A stretch of 64,000 bases of DNA from Pisolithus tinctorius (Eukaryota; Basidiomycota; Agaricomycetes; Boletales; Pisolithaceae), in NCBI GenBank assembly GCA_024663395.1, contig JANFAH010000003.1, forward strand, positions 3,720,001 through 3,784,000, read 5' to 3'. The notes below the pieces were generated by a model. That model was not told where the DNA came from. It searched no databases and saw nothing but the letters and a program-made list of their open reading frames with translations. The position numbers and the translations under genes were made by a program. This document shows, piece by piece, positions 1-11,639 of the stretch. Positions within the stretch are counted from its first letter, which is position 1. Each line of letters opens with the position of its first letter.

Positions 1-1806
1 GCAAAGTATATTAAGGGCATGATAAATAACCCAGATCTGCAGCCTAACGCAACGATCAATTGCTGGATCGCTGGCATGCTCCTTTTCTCATTCAAACTCG
101 TCCACGTTCCTGTGGACAGGCATGCCAGCCCCGATGGCTTGTCCCACCGTCCGTGGTCAGAGCTCGACCCGCCCGAGGATGACGACCATGAGGATTGGCT
201 GGACCGTTTTTACTCTGTCTCTACACAAGTCACCAATGACCGACTGCCTCCTATGTCACTTTCCAGTCAGGATCACCATTCCCTACCGCCACCCACTTAC
301 CATCGGGCGAGCCTCCCACCGCCTGCATCCTTCTATCTCGCATTCTCTGCGACTGCTGATGCTAATAACCCTTCCAATACCCCAGACGACCCTGCCATTC
401 CGCAGTCCGCAAAAGCTCGGGCACACGAAGCAAAGATAGAAATGATCCATGCATTCCTTGCGACCCGCGAGTGACCTCCTGACCTTACTGATGCGCAATA
501 CTCATCTTTCTTCAATTCCGCTAGCCACTTCTTCCTCCTAGATGACAACTTATGGTGCAGGGAACTGCACGGATGGCACCAGCTAGTTGTCAATGAATCC
601 AAGCGGTACTGTCTCATCAAAGAAGCGCATGACAACCTTGGGCACAAAGGTGTCTTCACGGTCCACACACGCCTTCTCCTCCACTTTTGGTGGCCTCTTC
701 TTGTTGAGGATTTGAAGTGGTATGTCTGCACTTGTCACGAATGCCAGATCCGCCAGACACAGAAGCTTCATATCCCCCCCACTGTACCCATGATAGGGGG
801 CCTGTTTCATAAAGCTCACATTGACATGATGCTGATGCCCAGAGCCGGCGGCTACTGCTACATAGTACAGGCTCGTTGCGCACTCACCTCATATCCCGAA
901 TGGCGCATGTTGCACACAGAAAATAGTACTGCGCTCGTGTCCTTCATCTTCGAGGACATTCTATGCCACTGGGGTCCGCTCACCAAGATTGTCACCGACA
1001 ACAGTCCCGCGTTCATCCAAGCCTTAGATGCCCTAGCTGTGCAATATCATATCTGTCACATCTGTATCTCTCCTTACAACTCTCAGGCTAACGGCATTGT
1101 AGAGCGCTGCCACTATGATGTTTGCGAGGCTATCATGAAGAGCTGTGAGAACAATGATCGCTGCTGGCACACTGTTGCACACTCCGTCTTCTGGGCCGAG
1201 CGGGTCACCATTCTGAAGTCTATGGGTTTATCCCCTTACTTCATGGTGCATGGTGTCGAGCCGCTGTTTCCATTTGATCTCGCTGAGGCTACCTTCCTCT
1301 TACCCCTATCCCGCGACGATTCAACACCACTGACTACCACAGAACTGATTGCTTGGTGTGCATGCCAGCTACAGAAGCGTCAGGATGATTTGGATCAGGT
1401 CCGTGGCAATGTCCTCCACGCATGCTTCCAGTCTATCCAGCAGTTCGAAACTGCCTTTCAGCATCGCATTAAAGACCATAACTTCGCTCCTGGCACCCTC
1501 GTGCTCGTTCGCAACTCCCGCGTAGAGAGAGAGCTGAACCGGAAGACAAAGCTGCGGTACACTGGTCCCATGGTCATCCTTTGTCGGACCACTGGGGGCT
1601 CATACCTGCTGGCTGAGTTGGATGGCTCCATCTCCAAACTCCGCTTCGCCACATTCCGCTTACTTCCCTACCACCCATGGTCTCAAACCCGCGCAACTGT
1701 GACTCACATTACTGGGTTGGATGATGAAGAACTCGACTGCCTTCTCGAGGAAGCTGAGGATGACCCCACTGATGATGATGTGGAGGCTTTTTCTGCAGAC
1801 AGCTGA
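1..1806 (+). pseudogene. Element A: 3' end of a Ty3/gypsy pol (RNase H end plus integrase)
   Basis: The frame is open from base 1 and starts inside RNase H (the stretch ending KYIKGM...NPDLQPNATINCW closely matches the same place in element B). It then runs through an integrase: an HHCC zinc-binding domain at about 590-750, and a catalytic core with D in HIDMML (about 820), D in VTDNSPAF (about 1000) and E in GIVERC (about 1100), so the DDE triad is kept. An acidic tail ends at 1806. One in-frame TGA at 472-474 separates the two halves; the context (cgcgag TGA cct) fits a CGA Arg codon changed to TGA. The element belongs to the same clade as B, whose RT carries FIDD. The 5' part lies outside the window. 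Identification as gypsy pol is firm; activity is unlikely. Confidence 0.9.
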
Positions 1807-1946
1807 CTATCTGTCCTTTCCAGTATCCACAGTTTGTCCATCGCACTATTCCCCCGTACCCTCTTCTCCCACGATACCCATACCTCTTTCTGCGGCCTCG
1901 CCCACCTCCCCACGGCTTCTTCTACTACACTCGTTCCTTCTCCCAT

Positions 1947-1966
1947 GCTGACTGGGGACAGTCAGC
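1947..1966 (+). promoter_or_regulatory. Post-pol hairpin with GGGA loop (element A)
   Basis: An 8-bp perfect stem (GCTGACTG / CAGTCAGC) closes a GGGA tetraloop of GNRA type, 140 bp after the pol stop. A second palindrome, CCCCTGCAGGGG, follows at about 1977-1988. Element B has the same loop at the equivalent place with a different stem sequence, and 7763-7782 has a near copy. A role near the plus-strand primer or RNA 3' end is inferred. Confidence 0.5.
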
Positions 1967-1988
1967 GTTCAAAGTCCCCTGCAGGGGT

Positions 1989-2399
1989 GACCAGCATACC
2001 ACTTGATCCACCTGATATCAGACATAGTTCGTCTCCTTTTATCTGTTCCACCGCAGGCTTCGTCCGGAGACCTCTGTTCCACCCCAGGTTTCATCTGGTG
2101 ATTCTAATGATAACTAGTCCTTACACCAAAAACATAACAACCACTAACAAAAAGTCAAAAACCGTCCAGAAAAATAACAAAACACCGAATAAGTATATAG
2201 CCAAAACAATGTCTCCCCTATCTCTCTTACTAGTCTCGCTGATGCCGTCTTCGGCCGCTCTATACCGTGGATACTTGCAACCGCCCTGCGCATTTCTTCT
2301 TCGAACACACAGTCAGCGTGCGCCCCTTGGTCCTGTTTCCTTTCAGTTCGTTCTCTGTTTCCTTACAATTGACACACAAAGACCGTCCCAGCTACCCGA
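1989..2399 (+). repeat. Probable start of the 3' LTR of element A
   Basis: After the two palindromes the sequence TGACCAGC... is non-coding. It contains a TATA-like TATATAG near 2194, as expected for a U3/R region. The B-family solo LTR at 2400 interrupts it, and it would resume at 4234. I could not place its far end, so the LTR call rests only on position and the TATA-like motif. Confidence 0.3.
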
Positions 2400-4229
2400 T
2401 GTGAGTCAAAGTGTGGAAAGGTGGTGAAAACCAACCAAAACCAACACAAAAGACAAATGTAAAGCGAGTGGTGGTGTGCCTCCGCGGAACCTGGAGTGCA
2501 GAAACCTAAGAGGGGGAAACTTCAATGGCAGGGTGCTCCTAGTGCAAGTCGACGACAAGTTATGCAGGAGTAGATGAATGGATGATGACTGAGGAGGGGA
2601 TGCTGAACAGAGTGAAGGTGTTCAGCTGAAAGGACTTCTTGGAATAATGGACTTCGATAAAATGTGCTCCTGGCGCAAGTCGTTGATGAGTTACGCAGGA
2701 GTGGAGGGATGACTAAGACTGCTGACTAAGAGGAAGCTTCAGATGAATGATGGAGGCAGATAGACTCTTCCGAATGAGCCTCAACTACCAAGTATATGAA
2801 TGATGACAGGTAGACCCCTTCGTGGAGCCTCAACTGTCGACGACGAGATAGGCACTGGACTGATTGATGCTGATTGCTTGTGGGTAGCTAAGTACATGGG
2901 GGTTTATATACTGAGGGGGGAGCACAGCTTGTGACAAACAAGGCACAAACACTTGGTAAGTAATGAGTAAGGACTGAGTAATCATGATGAGTAAGCGAGA
3001 AATGAAAAGTAAGCAAGCAAAGAAGATTGGTAAGTATTGGCAATGAACGAGTCAAGGATAGTCAAAATATCACAAAATGAGTCAAACAGAATCAGAAACT
3101 GAGTAAGCACACTGATATCACATTAGGGGGTGGCGATGCAAGTTAGATCTCGGCGGAGACATCTCTAGATCCAAAGACGGCATGACAGATGGACGGTGTT
3201 TCCAGATAGGGAAGTATTAACTCCAGAATTGAAGGGCATGAGTCAGGTGTCAAAGGGGGCTAGGGCGTTGGGGGTCTGTGGGGCAATGGAGCATACGCAA
3301 TCGCGTCTCCCACCCTTCCATCCTCTCAGCGAAGTTAACAAAAACTTCATGAACGGGGCTCTGATGGAGGAGGAGGAGAAGGGGGAACGTCTTCTGCTGG
3401 ATCTTGCAGTAAGAAGGCAAGATGCATGTCATACTCATCATGAATGTGATCAGGGAGGCTGGAGGGCAGTAGACTATGCTGCAGCTGTCGCAATGTGGGA
3501 AGAATGATGGACGAGACTGGAATAAAGACAGTGCAGGGAGCAGGGAGGAATGATCCATATGCTTCATCAACTGGGGAGACTGAAACAACCACATAAGACC
3601 TTTCTAACCGAGTGACAGACCTGAGGTGACCAAAGAACGTCCTTCTGGAAGTCATACTGACAAGGAGAACATGCTGACCAAGCTGCATGGGATGAGATGG
3701 GGCTGACAACGATGGAATGAACCAGGGGGCTTCAGGACAGAAGCTGGTGGGAACGCCTGGCAGATATACGTAGCCACTGTCTCTGGCAAATGAGACAAGC
3801 AAGATGATCGACGAAGAGGTGGCCATGATTGATGGACTTAGCAAAATGAGCGTCTGATGGATGGAGTGCTGTAGAAACACGCAGGGTGCGAGGATCCTCT
3901 CCAAATTTGGAAGGAAGAATCGTGGGGCTGAGCACTTTAAGCGAGTATGTGAACCGAGTTGATATCTTTGGAAATGGCAGAGATATGACGAAAACTGGAA
4001 TGCCGTACACGGGTGCTAAAAACCTTTAATGCGCGCTTAACTCGCTTCCTCTTTTCTCTTTAGCACTGATGACTCATTCTTGTGCGAAGGATGACTGTTC
4101 ATGTCCAACAGTCTTTCTACGCATGAGGCCTTTAGTCTTCATCTGCATGCTTGGGCATTGCATGCAACTTGTCAACGAGTTAGGCAGAGTCAGCTGTAAC
4201 CATGTCCACAACACCTTTGGTGTGTGACA
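2400..4229 (-). repeat. Solo LTR of the B family (1,830 bp, reverse)
   Basis: This is the reverse complement of the B LTR: it begins TGTGAGTCAAAG and ends GTGTGTGACA, with the same 1,830-bp length as both LTRs of the complete element B. A 4-bp duplication CCGA (2396-2399 and 4230-4233) flanks it, and no internal region is attached, so it is a solo LTR left by LTR-LTR recombination. The TATA box, the hairpins and the internal ORF are all present in reverse. Confidence 0.93.
3347..3826 (-). CDS. LTR-encoded ORF, 159 codons (copy 1)
   Basis: The ORF starts at an ATG in good context (MATSSSIILLVSFARDSGY...) and ends ...PPPPSEPRS. It occupies the U3 part of the B-family LTR. The same 480-nt ORF is open, without indels, in all four LTR copies of this window. 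I do not recognise the protein: it has no obvious signal peptide or membrane segment, its centre alternates hydrophobic and polar residues in a beta-rich manner, and its tail is acidic and proline-rich. It could be a real accessory protein, as in retroviruses that encode a protein in U3, or a fortuitous ORF in a young family. Confidence 0.4.
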   Translation of the reverse strand: MATSSSIILLVSFARDSGYVYLPGVPTSFCPEAPWFIPSLSAPSHPMQLGQHVLLVSMTSRRTFFGHLRSVTRLERSYVVVSVSPVDEAYGSFLPAPCTVFIPVSSIILPTLRQLQHSLLPSSLPDHIHDEYDMHLAFLLQDPAEDVPPSPPPPSEPRS

Positions 4230-4233
4230 CCGA

Positions 4234-4543
4234 TATACAGTCCCTTCATTCTCTCTTCAACATTTCATCACACCCTACCATCAAGATTGTTTCACGAGGA
4301 CATACCGCTGAGAGAAGTCGAAAGTTGCACAAAGAAGACAAGTCGGGCGGTACCCTGCGCACTCTACAATACCGCGGCTGATTTGGGGCCAGTTCCTTGC
4401 TGAGTGGACAGAGATCTCTCGCGGTACCCTGCTTCATGACCATACAGAATGGGCCAGAACGATGTATTTTCCTGCGCATAAGGTGCGGAACGATCTCAGT
4501 ACGACAGGTGATGTGGAAACACATGTACATACTGCACGACAGC
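4234..4543. other. Unassigned spacer, possibly the rest of the element A LTR
   Basis: Between the solo LTR and the end of the zinc-cluster gene I see no convincing gene. The short minus-strand reading frames here have no recognisable domain. By position it may hold the downstream part of the A LTR that the solo LTR at 2400-4229 split. Confidence 0.25.
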
Positions 4544-4690
4544 CTACTCGATCCCATGCTCTGCCAGCACCTCTGCAAGCTGCTCGATGCGCACCTGCAA
4601 CCGAAGGTTGGCTGCATGTGCGGCCACCACCTTGGCCCTTACCATTGTGAGTGCCTGCGAGAGGTCTGTCACGGTCTTGTTGCTCACCGC

Positions 4691-6549
4691 TGTCACACAC
4701 CAAAGGTGTTGTGGACATGGTTACAGCTGACTCTGCCTAACTTGTTGACGAGTTGCACACAATGCCCAAGCATGCGGATGAAGACTAAAGGCCTCATGCA
4801 TAGAAAGACTGTTGGATGTGAACAGTCATCCTTTGCACAAGAACGAGTCGTCAGTGCTAAAGAGAAAAGAGGAAGCAAGTTAAGCGCACATTAAAGGTTT
4901 TTAGCGCCCATGTACGGCATTCCAGTTTTCGTCATATCTCCACCATTTCCAAAGATATCGACTCCATTCCCATGCTCGCTTAAAGTGCTCAGCCCCACGA
5001 TTCTTCCTTCCAAATTTGGAGAGGATCCTCGCACCCTGCACGTTTCTACAGCACTCCATCCATCAGACACTCATTTCGCTAGGTCCATCAATCATGGCCA
5101 CCTCTTCGTCAATCATCTCGCTTGTCTCATTTGCCAGAGACAGTGGCTACGTATATCTGCCAGGCATTCCCACCAGCTTCCGTCCTGAAGCCCCCTGGTT
5201 CATCCCGTCGTTGTCAGCCCCATCTCATCCCATGCAGCTTGGTCAGCGTGTTCTCCTTGTCAGTATGACTTCCAGAAGGATGTTCTTTGGTCGCCTCAGG
5301 TCTGTCACTCAGTTAGAAAGGTCTTATGTGGTCGTTTCAGTCTCCCCAGTTGATGAAGCATATGGATCGTTCCTCCCTGCTCCCTGCACCGTCTTTATTC
5401 CAATCTCGTCCATCATTCTTCCTGCATTGCGACAGCTGCAGTATAATCTACTGTCCTCCAGCCTCCCTGATCGCATTCATGATGAGTATGACATGCATCT
5501 TGCCTTCTTACTGCAAGATCCAGCAGAAGACGTTCCCCCTTCTCCTCCTCCTCCATCAGAGCCCCGTTCATGAAGTTTTTGTTAACTTCGCTGAGAGGAT
5601 GGAAGGGTGGGAGACGCGATCGCGTATGCTCTCATTGCCCCACAGACCCCCAACGCCCTAGCCCCCTTTGACGCCTGACTCATGCCCTTCAATTCTGGAA
5701 TTAATACTTCCCTATCTGGAAACACCGTCCATCTGTCATGCCATCTTTGGATCTAGAGATGTCTCCGCTGAGATCTAACTTGCATCGCCACCCCCTAATG
5801 TGATATCAGTGTGCTTACTCAGTTTCTGATTCTGTTTGACTCATTTTGTGATATTTTGACTATCCTTGACTCGCTCATTGCCAATACTTACCAATCTTCT
5901 TTGCTTGCTTACTTTTTATTTCTCACTTACTCATCATGATTACTCAGTCCTTACTCATTACTTACCAAGTGTTTGTGCCTTGTTTGTCACAAGCTGTGCT
6001 CCCCCCTCAGTATATAAACCCCCATGTACTTAGCTACCCACAATCAATCAGAATCAATTCAGAAGCAGTCCAGCAGTCAGTCCAGTGCCTATCTCGTCGT
6101 CGACAGTTGAGGCTCATTTGGAAGAGTCTATCTGTCTTCATTCATATCATTGGTAGTTGAGGCTCCATCAAGGGTCTATCTACCTTCATTCCTTCATCTG
6201 AAGTATCATCTGTGCTCTGTCAGCACACCTGCTTAGTCATCCATTCACTCCTGCATAACTCGTCATCGACTTGCGCCAGGAGCATATTCTATCAAAAGTC
6301 CATTACCCCCAAGTACTTTCAGCTGAACACCTTCACTCTGTTCAGCATCCCCTTCCCAATCATCATCCATTCGTCTTCTCCTGCGTAACTCGTCAACGAC
6401 TTGCGCCAGGAGCACCTCCACTTGAAGTCTTCCCCACTTTAGGTTTCTCTGCCCTCCAGGTTCCGCGGAGGTAAACCACCACTCGCACATATTTGTCTTT
6501 GGTGTTGGATTTGTTTGGTTTTCACCAGCATTCCTCACTTTGACTCACA
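4691..6549 (+). repeat. Solo LTR of the B family (1,859 bp, forward)
   Basis: The LTR begins TGTCACACACC and ends TTTGACTCACA, flanked by a 4-bp duplication CCGC (4687-4690, 6550-6553). It carries the TATATAAA promoter box near 6010 and the same paired palindromes as the LTRs of element B. It is slightly longer than the 1,830-bp copies and more diverged from them. The insertion interrupts the zinc-cluster gene, whose frame continues on both sides. Confidence 0.93.
5094..5573 (+). CDS. LTR-encoded ORF, 159 codons (copy 2)
   Basis: This is the same ORF as in the other B-family LTRs, with identical start, stop and length in a more diverged copy (for example FRPEAPWF for FCPEAPWF, and LRSVTQLERSY). 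The substitutions neither shift the frame nor introduce stops, although this family loses CGA codons readily. That is consistent with a real protein but not proof. Function unknown. Confidence 0.4.
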   Translation: MATSSSIISLVSFARDSGYVYLPGIPTSFRPEAPWFIPSLSAPSHPMQLGQRVLLVSMTSRRMFFGRLRSVTQLERSYVVVSVSPVDEAYGSFLPAPCTVFIPISSIILPALRQLQYNLLSSSLPDRIHDEYDMHLAFLLQDPAEDVPPSPPPPSEPRS

Positions 6550-7489
6550 CCGCGCTGCACCCAGAGGTCTTGCCCTTCCTGCAGGTTCTGCTCTCGACCA
6601 CCTCCACAATGTCGTCGTCGTCATCGTCGTGAGCCCGCTTGGATGGACCGGCCTTAGGAGCCTTCGAGGATCGCGCTGCAGCAGATTAGTCTCGGTCGCA
6701 TTGAAACGCACTCATCACTTACCAATTGATGCGCCGGCCTGCGCCCGCTTTCCCGCAGCCTTCGTTGACTTCTCGCACCCCTGCTTCATACGCATGCAGC
6801 CATCGCATGTTCGACCCTCCAGACCAAAACACACCGCGTTCTTCACCAAGCACCTTGTGCAGAACCGACCCAGGTGGGATCGTGACCCTTGGTCCTGCCT
6901 CGTCCTCGCTCTCCGCAATGGTCTGTCGCGAACGCTGGAAATCTGCATGGTTTCCATGATGTTGCGAACCGCTTAGACTCACTTACCTTGCGAGCCAGTT
7001 GAGGGACCTCCACATGGGACATTTTCAGCCCTGCGCCTTCGTTACCAACCTCCACTGCGGTCTCCTCACCCATCTGGATGTCTTGCTCTGCCTTCACGCG
7101 TGCTTCGGCCTCCTCTGCAGTCCACCGCTCGTACCAATCGTCAGCCTCTGCCAGCACGGGAGCATCCTCTGCATCAACCCACATGGACACCCCGAGAGCC
7201 TTCCCTCACTTGACCAGAGGCATCAGTACTGCCTGTTGCGGGCTCGTCAGCGTCGCATGGCCAGGTCACCATACGAACCACCTACCGTCTTCTCTTCCCA
7301 GTGCCTCAACCACATCGTCTTCTCCTCCTGCATGTCCTCCCGGTCATCAGGCGCACACTTCGCCTCAGCCACGAGCCCTGCCGATGCAGCTGCAAGCTGC
7401 TCTCTTAAGGAGGCCTTTTCAGCCTCCACGGGATCCGGAGTAGGCATGCAAACAAGTTGGGAAAGGCGAGGGGCATGGTTAGCAGACAT

Positions 7490-7762
7490 GACTACAGTGA
7501 TAGATGCGATGGATGAAGGGGAGGAAAGAATCAAATTGATGCAAAGGTTTGAGCCGCACACTAACAATTATATACTTAGCGGCCATGAGGCACTTATGTC
7601 ATTGGTCCGGATGCCTATACGCGGTATTCAATGGCCTTCTCGCGTCCCTTGGCTCTATGCTTCCTTCGCTTCTACGCAGAACTCACCGGTGTTCTCGAAC
7701 CCTTGGTACCACACTGTTGCCATCACCACACGGCAAGCTATTTATGTCCTCCGTGCCATGTG
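7490..7762. other. Upstream region of the zinc-cluster gene; no gene seen
   Basis: No coding feature I can support. It may contain the promoter of the minus-strand zinc-cluster gene and the decayed end of another A-like element, because an A-type hairpin follows directly. Confidence 0.3.
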
Positions 7763-7782
7763 GCTGACCGGGGACAGTCAGC
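7763..7782 (+). promoter_or_regulatory. A-type GGGA hairpin, decayed copy
   Basis: GCTGACCG-GGGA-CAGTCAGC repeats the element A hairpin with one C/A mismatch, which a single CpG decay would explain. As in A it is followed by AAAGTCCCC.GCAGG. It marks the 3' end of another A/B-type element whose pol is no longer recognisable. Confidence 0.45.
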
Positions 7783-7801
7783 ATTAAAGTCCCCCGCAGG
7801 T

Positions 7802-8350
7802 GTGAGGAATCCGCATTCCCTGGACGCGTAAGCCCCTATCATTAACCGTTCTGTGACTACTGTTACATCCGCTCCCCTCTCGCGTTCACCATTGTTCATG
7901 CGCTACCTTCCCACGCCCTCGCTCCCTCTCGCACAATGCTATACCCGCGGCCACTGTGCTCCAGTTGTTGTTTTTCCTCGGACTCTTTCTCTTATCATGG
8001 CCTCTGTTCCTTTAGTGCTTGTAGTATACCCTCGGCCTCTGTTTTGGCCTGTCTTCTGTGTACGCACTGTCGTGCGGCTTTCCCTTACTGTACCCTGTCT
8101 TACTTAGGTTCCAGGTTTGTCCGGACTATAAAGCCCTGTACTTAGGTACAGAATGATACCTTTTGGCACTTGGAAGGTCACCACAAGTTTCCTTTACACT
8201 TTGTCTACACCACACGTCTCGCATTCCGCCGTGCACGAACTACGTATACCGCTCACACCACTCGCATCGCCAGTACTATTCCGTGGACCACGCCGCGCAC
8301 ATCATGAACCACTACCGCTACAAAGCGCCGGGTCTCACCTTCTAGACTCG
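7802..8350 (+). repeat. Putative LTR remnant of an A/B-type element
   Basis: The sequence starts TGTGAGGAATCC directly after the hairpin/GCAGG signal, and has a TATA-like CTATAAAG near 8127 and no coding capacity. The right boundary is not defined; a CA near 8350 is a guess. No partner LTR was found in the window. Confidence 0.3.
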
Positions 8351-8429
8351 ACAGTCCAGAATCCCTTGGGATGAGCAATTCATTCCCTTCATTTTTTATT
8401 GTTGTTATCTAAGCCATCTAGCTCGTATT

Positions 8430-11400
8430 ATACAGCTACTTGGACTTTTCCCACAGCGAAGCAATGCAAGCCTTGTGATGGGAGCATAGGTTTTGTCATA
8501 GTTGATGCCCTGTATCTGGGAGTAGCCCTTAGCGACTAGGTGGGCCTTGTACTTCTTGATTTCTCCAGCAGCGTTGTGTTTGATCTTGAAGACCCATTTG
8601 CATCCTATGACATTTGCACCTTTTGGGCACTCAACAACATCCCAGGTGTGCACTTCCTCTAGGCTTTTTAATTCTGCATTTATGGCATTTTGCCACTTCA
8701 GCCAGTCAGCTTGGGATTTTGCCTCATGGACTGTTGATGGGTCCAGCCCTTTGGCTTCAGCCATCCCTGCCACCATAGCATACACAATGTTAGTGTCATC
8801 TTCATCAGCAACTAGTTCTTCATTGAATATGTAGGTAGCATTTTCTTGGGATTTCGGGCTGTTTGGGTTGCTATTGCTCTCTCAGAGTTCTTTTATGAAG
8901 TCAAGAGGGATGTGTCCATTATGAGTGCCTTCCCCTGCATGTAGGCGCCTCATATAGTCTGATTCAAAGTGCTGGTGAGTGAAATGACAAGGTTGGGGTG
9001 GAGGTGTTTCAAAATTCTCTCTGAGTGGGTCCAAAATGAGTCTTGGAATTTCCAAAGTTGCTTTGGTGGGTTGCTCAACTATCTGTGGGGCCTTGGAATT
9101 TCCCTGTGAAGCTGCAGAATTTCGTTTTGAGGCTTCGGAATTTCTTTCTGAGGCATCAGAATTCCCCTGCTCCCCCTTGAGCAGCACACCATGTGGTACA
9201 GACACATCTCAGCACTCAAAAATGACACTTCATTCAATTCCAATTGCTTGTGTGTCAGGCCAGTAGATGTGGTGGCCATTGCTCTCAGGATCAAATCCTA
9301 CCCAGTGTCCATCTCAGGCTCACATGTCTAGCTTGGAGCTGGAGGTATCATGGACCTTGACATGACATCCCCAGACTGGGATTTTTGAGAGGTTGGGTGG
9401 TCTGTTGTAGAGCATTTTGTAGGGAGTCTTGGTGCCTAGACAACAAGTCAATGAGCAGTTTTTGAGCCAAGTAGTGTGCATAATGGCCTCCCCCCAGAGG
9501 TTCTTGGGTAGGCCACTGGCATGAATCATCACATGTACACACTCAACAAGTGTTCTGTTGAGTCATTCTGCAACTCTGTTGTTTTCAGGGGTATTGTGAA
9601 TGGTTATGTGTTGTTCTGTGCCTCAGGATTTCAGATAATCTGAAAATTCTGCACTAAGGTATTCTCCCCCATGATCCAAGCAAAGTCACTTGACTTTGGT
9701 GTCAAACTGTGTGTTCAGCCATGCTTTGTAGGCCTTGTAGGATTTGAAGGTTTCAGCCTTCATCTTCTGCAAAAATAGGGTGGTGTAACGAGTGTGGTCA
9801 TCTGTGAATGAGACATAGTATTGACTGTGGCCTGGGGTTTGGACTGGAGAAGGTCCCCAAAGGTCTGTGTGGACCTCGTCACCAAGGTGTTCACAGCAGG
9901 GTGGGTTGCACTCCTTCCCAATGGGCTTCCAAGTTGCTTTGGCATACTTGCATGAATTGCATGCACCCATGGTGGAATGCACTTCATCCAGCTTAATTCC
10001 AGTGATCGTGCCATCCTTGAGCATGCACCAGATGGCTTCAGGAGCAATGTGACCGAGCCTGATGTGTATCTCCTCCATGGTTAAGGATTCTGTGGCCTTA
10101 GCTAGGTCTGTGAAGGCACAACAAGCTTGTTTGAGGCAGTAGAGGCCTTTCTGCATCGGAATTTCAGCTACTTTCTTTTTCCAAGCATTGAAAATTTGAC
10201 AACACTTGTCTCAGAATAATGCAGCATACCCAGCAATGTCAAGTTTGCTAACAGAAACAAGTGTGATTCCCATCTTGGGAGCATTGAGTATGTCCTTGAG
10301 TCGAATGTGGGTTTGTGCAGTGCCATTTGGGAGTGAGATTGCAAGGTCACCTTTCCTGATGGCATGGAAGGTGTGATTGTCAGCAGCAGTAATAGGTTTG
10401 GGAATGATTGGCTTGTAGTCAAGGAATTTGCTGCAGTAGGAGGACATATGACATGAAGCACTTGAGTCGAACAGGATGGTCTCCTCTGTGGAATTTAGGC
10501 TTTTGCCTGCGAGTAGAGCATGGTCATAGGTGTTCATATATGCTTCTTCTTCATCAATAACAATATCCTGGGGGTTTGGAATTTCTTCCTCTGCAATTTC
10601 TGTTAGCCAATCATCATCCTGCAGGTGCACTAGCCAAACTCCATTGGGTTCAGAGTCAGCACTGGTCTGTGTGCTCAAGCTGGCTGATGCACTGGCTGCA
10701 GTGGCCACTTTTCTGGAGCCTTTCTCCTTCTTTTCCCCTTTTCCCTTGTTCTGGAACCACTTGGGCACTTGCCCAGCTTTTCTGCCACCCTCTTCCCAGC
10801 ATTGGTCTTTGCCATGACCTTTCTTTCCACAATTTTTGCAAGTGGACTTCTTTCCATCCTTCACTGAGTAAGCTGCATCTTCAGAATTTCTGGAGTTTCT
10901 GGAGTCGCCTTTCTTTGTCTGTGTTTGGTGCCTATCATATTTGTCAGAAATTACTTTGATTATAAAGTCAGAGATAGGTCCTTTTGCATGACCAGGGCTG
11001 AAGATGTCATAGCTGTGAGGTTGGAGTCATATGAAGCAGGAAGTGAACTGAGGATGATGGCTGCAAAGTCATCATCTGTGATAGACTGTCCAAGTGCAGC
11101 AAGTTGTTCATGCAGTGTATACATCTTGTCAAAGTGAGCATGGACATCACCTTTTTCTGACCAGTGAGATTCTTGGAGTTTTCTCTGAAGATCGATTGCA
11201 ACGATGCGAGAGCAGTTTTGGAAAAGGTTGGTGAGGACACCCCACACACTCTTCACAGTCTCTTCCTTCAGGACTCAAAGGAATAGGGATTCTGGGAGTG
11301 ACACAGTGATCACTTGCTTGATGTATCTGTTGTCCTTTGCCCATTGCCGAAGTTTTTCTGGGTACTTGCTAACAAGTTTTTGCTCTGTGGCTGTGGGCTT

Positions 11401-11574
11401 CCAGGAGGAGTCTTTCCCTGCTGAAGGGTCCTCTGGTTTTGCATCCAAGCTGGTCAGGTGTCCAATCAGCCCTTTCGAACTGACAGCCCATTCAACCCAA
11501 GCCTTGTAATATAGCCAGTTGCTTCCATCCACATTTAGGGTTGGGACTTGTAAGGAATGATTGTCTTTTGCCAT
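8430..11574 (-). pseudogene. Ty1/copia polyprotein, decayed and truncated in RT
   Basis: Order on the minus strand: gag (from MAKDNHSLQVPTL at 11574) with the UBN2-type region; a CCHC zinc knuckle (CKNCGKKGHGKDQC, about 10,820); a protease motif DSSASCHM (about 10,465), where copia elements have DSGASCHM; an integrase with H-H-C-C (HIRLGHIAP, CNSCKYAK) and the first core D in EVHTDLWGPS (about 9,870); and the start of the RT domain (WKVAFKIKH-like WVFKIKHNAAGEIKKYKA), which breaks off near 8430. The gag-integrase-RT order is diagnostic of copia. The frame is broken by many TGAs (for example near 8885, 9212, 9239, 9320 and 9326), each fitting a former CGA Arg codon. The protease Gly-to-Ser change is also a G-to-A transition. 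The element is inactive. Confidence 0.9.
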
Positions 11575-11622
11575 AGTGGGTAGTGTTGCTGTGTAATAAC
11601 TCTTTCAGAATTAGAGTGTGAG

Positions 11623-11638
11623 AGCAGGGTTCATAACC
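11623..11638 (-). promoter_or_regulatory. Candidate half-tRNA primer binding site (copia)
   Basis: On the minus strand GGTTATGAACCCTGCT lies about 60 bp upstream of the copia gag start. It resembles the GGTTATGAG-type site that copia elements use with a cleaved initiator-tRNA-Met anticodon half. One mismatch to that consensus is present. Confidence 0.4.
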
Positions 11639-11639
11639 T

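Larger units (their letters stand above)
4544..7489 (-). pseudogene. Zinc-cluster / coiled-coil gene, split by a solo LTR
   Basis: Read on the minus strand, the gene starts at 7489 (MSANHAPRLSQL). A Glu/Ala-rich segment likely to form a coiled coil follows (DDWYERWTAEEAEARVKAE, near 7150). A GTAAGT...GCAG intron leads to a cysteine cluster of the form CxxC...C...CxxCxxMKxxC (CTRCLVKNAVC, CDGCMRMKQGC, 6760-6860). A second intron, 47 nt with a CTAAT branch site (about 6680-6727), precedes a DDDDDD-rich linker. The reading frame then meets the B-family solo LTR (TSD CCGC) and resumes beyond it (SNKTVTDLSQALTMVRAKVV...) to a TAG at 4544. Two TGAs sit in the first exon region. The cysteine spacing resembles fungal Zn2Cys6 clusters but is not identical. 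I take it to be a repeat-associated gene family of unknown function; DNA binding is possible. Confidence 0.6.

Noticed and set aside
3196..3507. 103-aa ORF antisense to the LTR ORF (also at 24,157 and 39,636)
   Set aside because: Mirror frame of the 159-codon ORF; weaker start and no extra support. Kept only the sense ORF.
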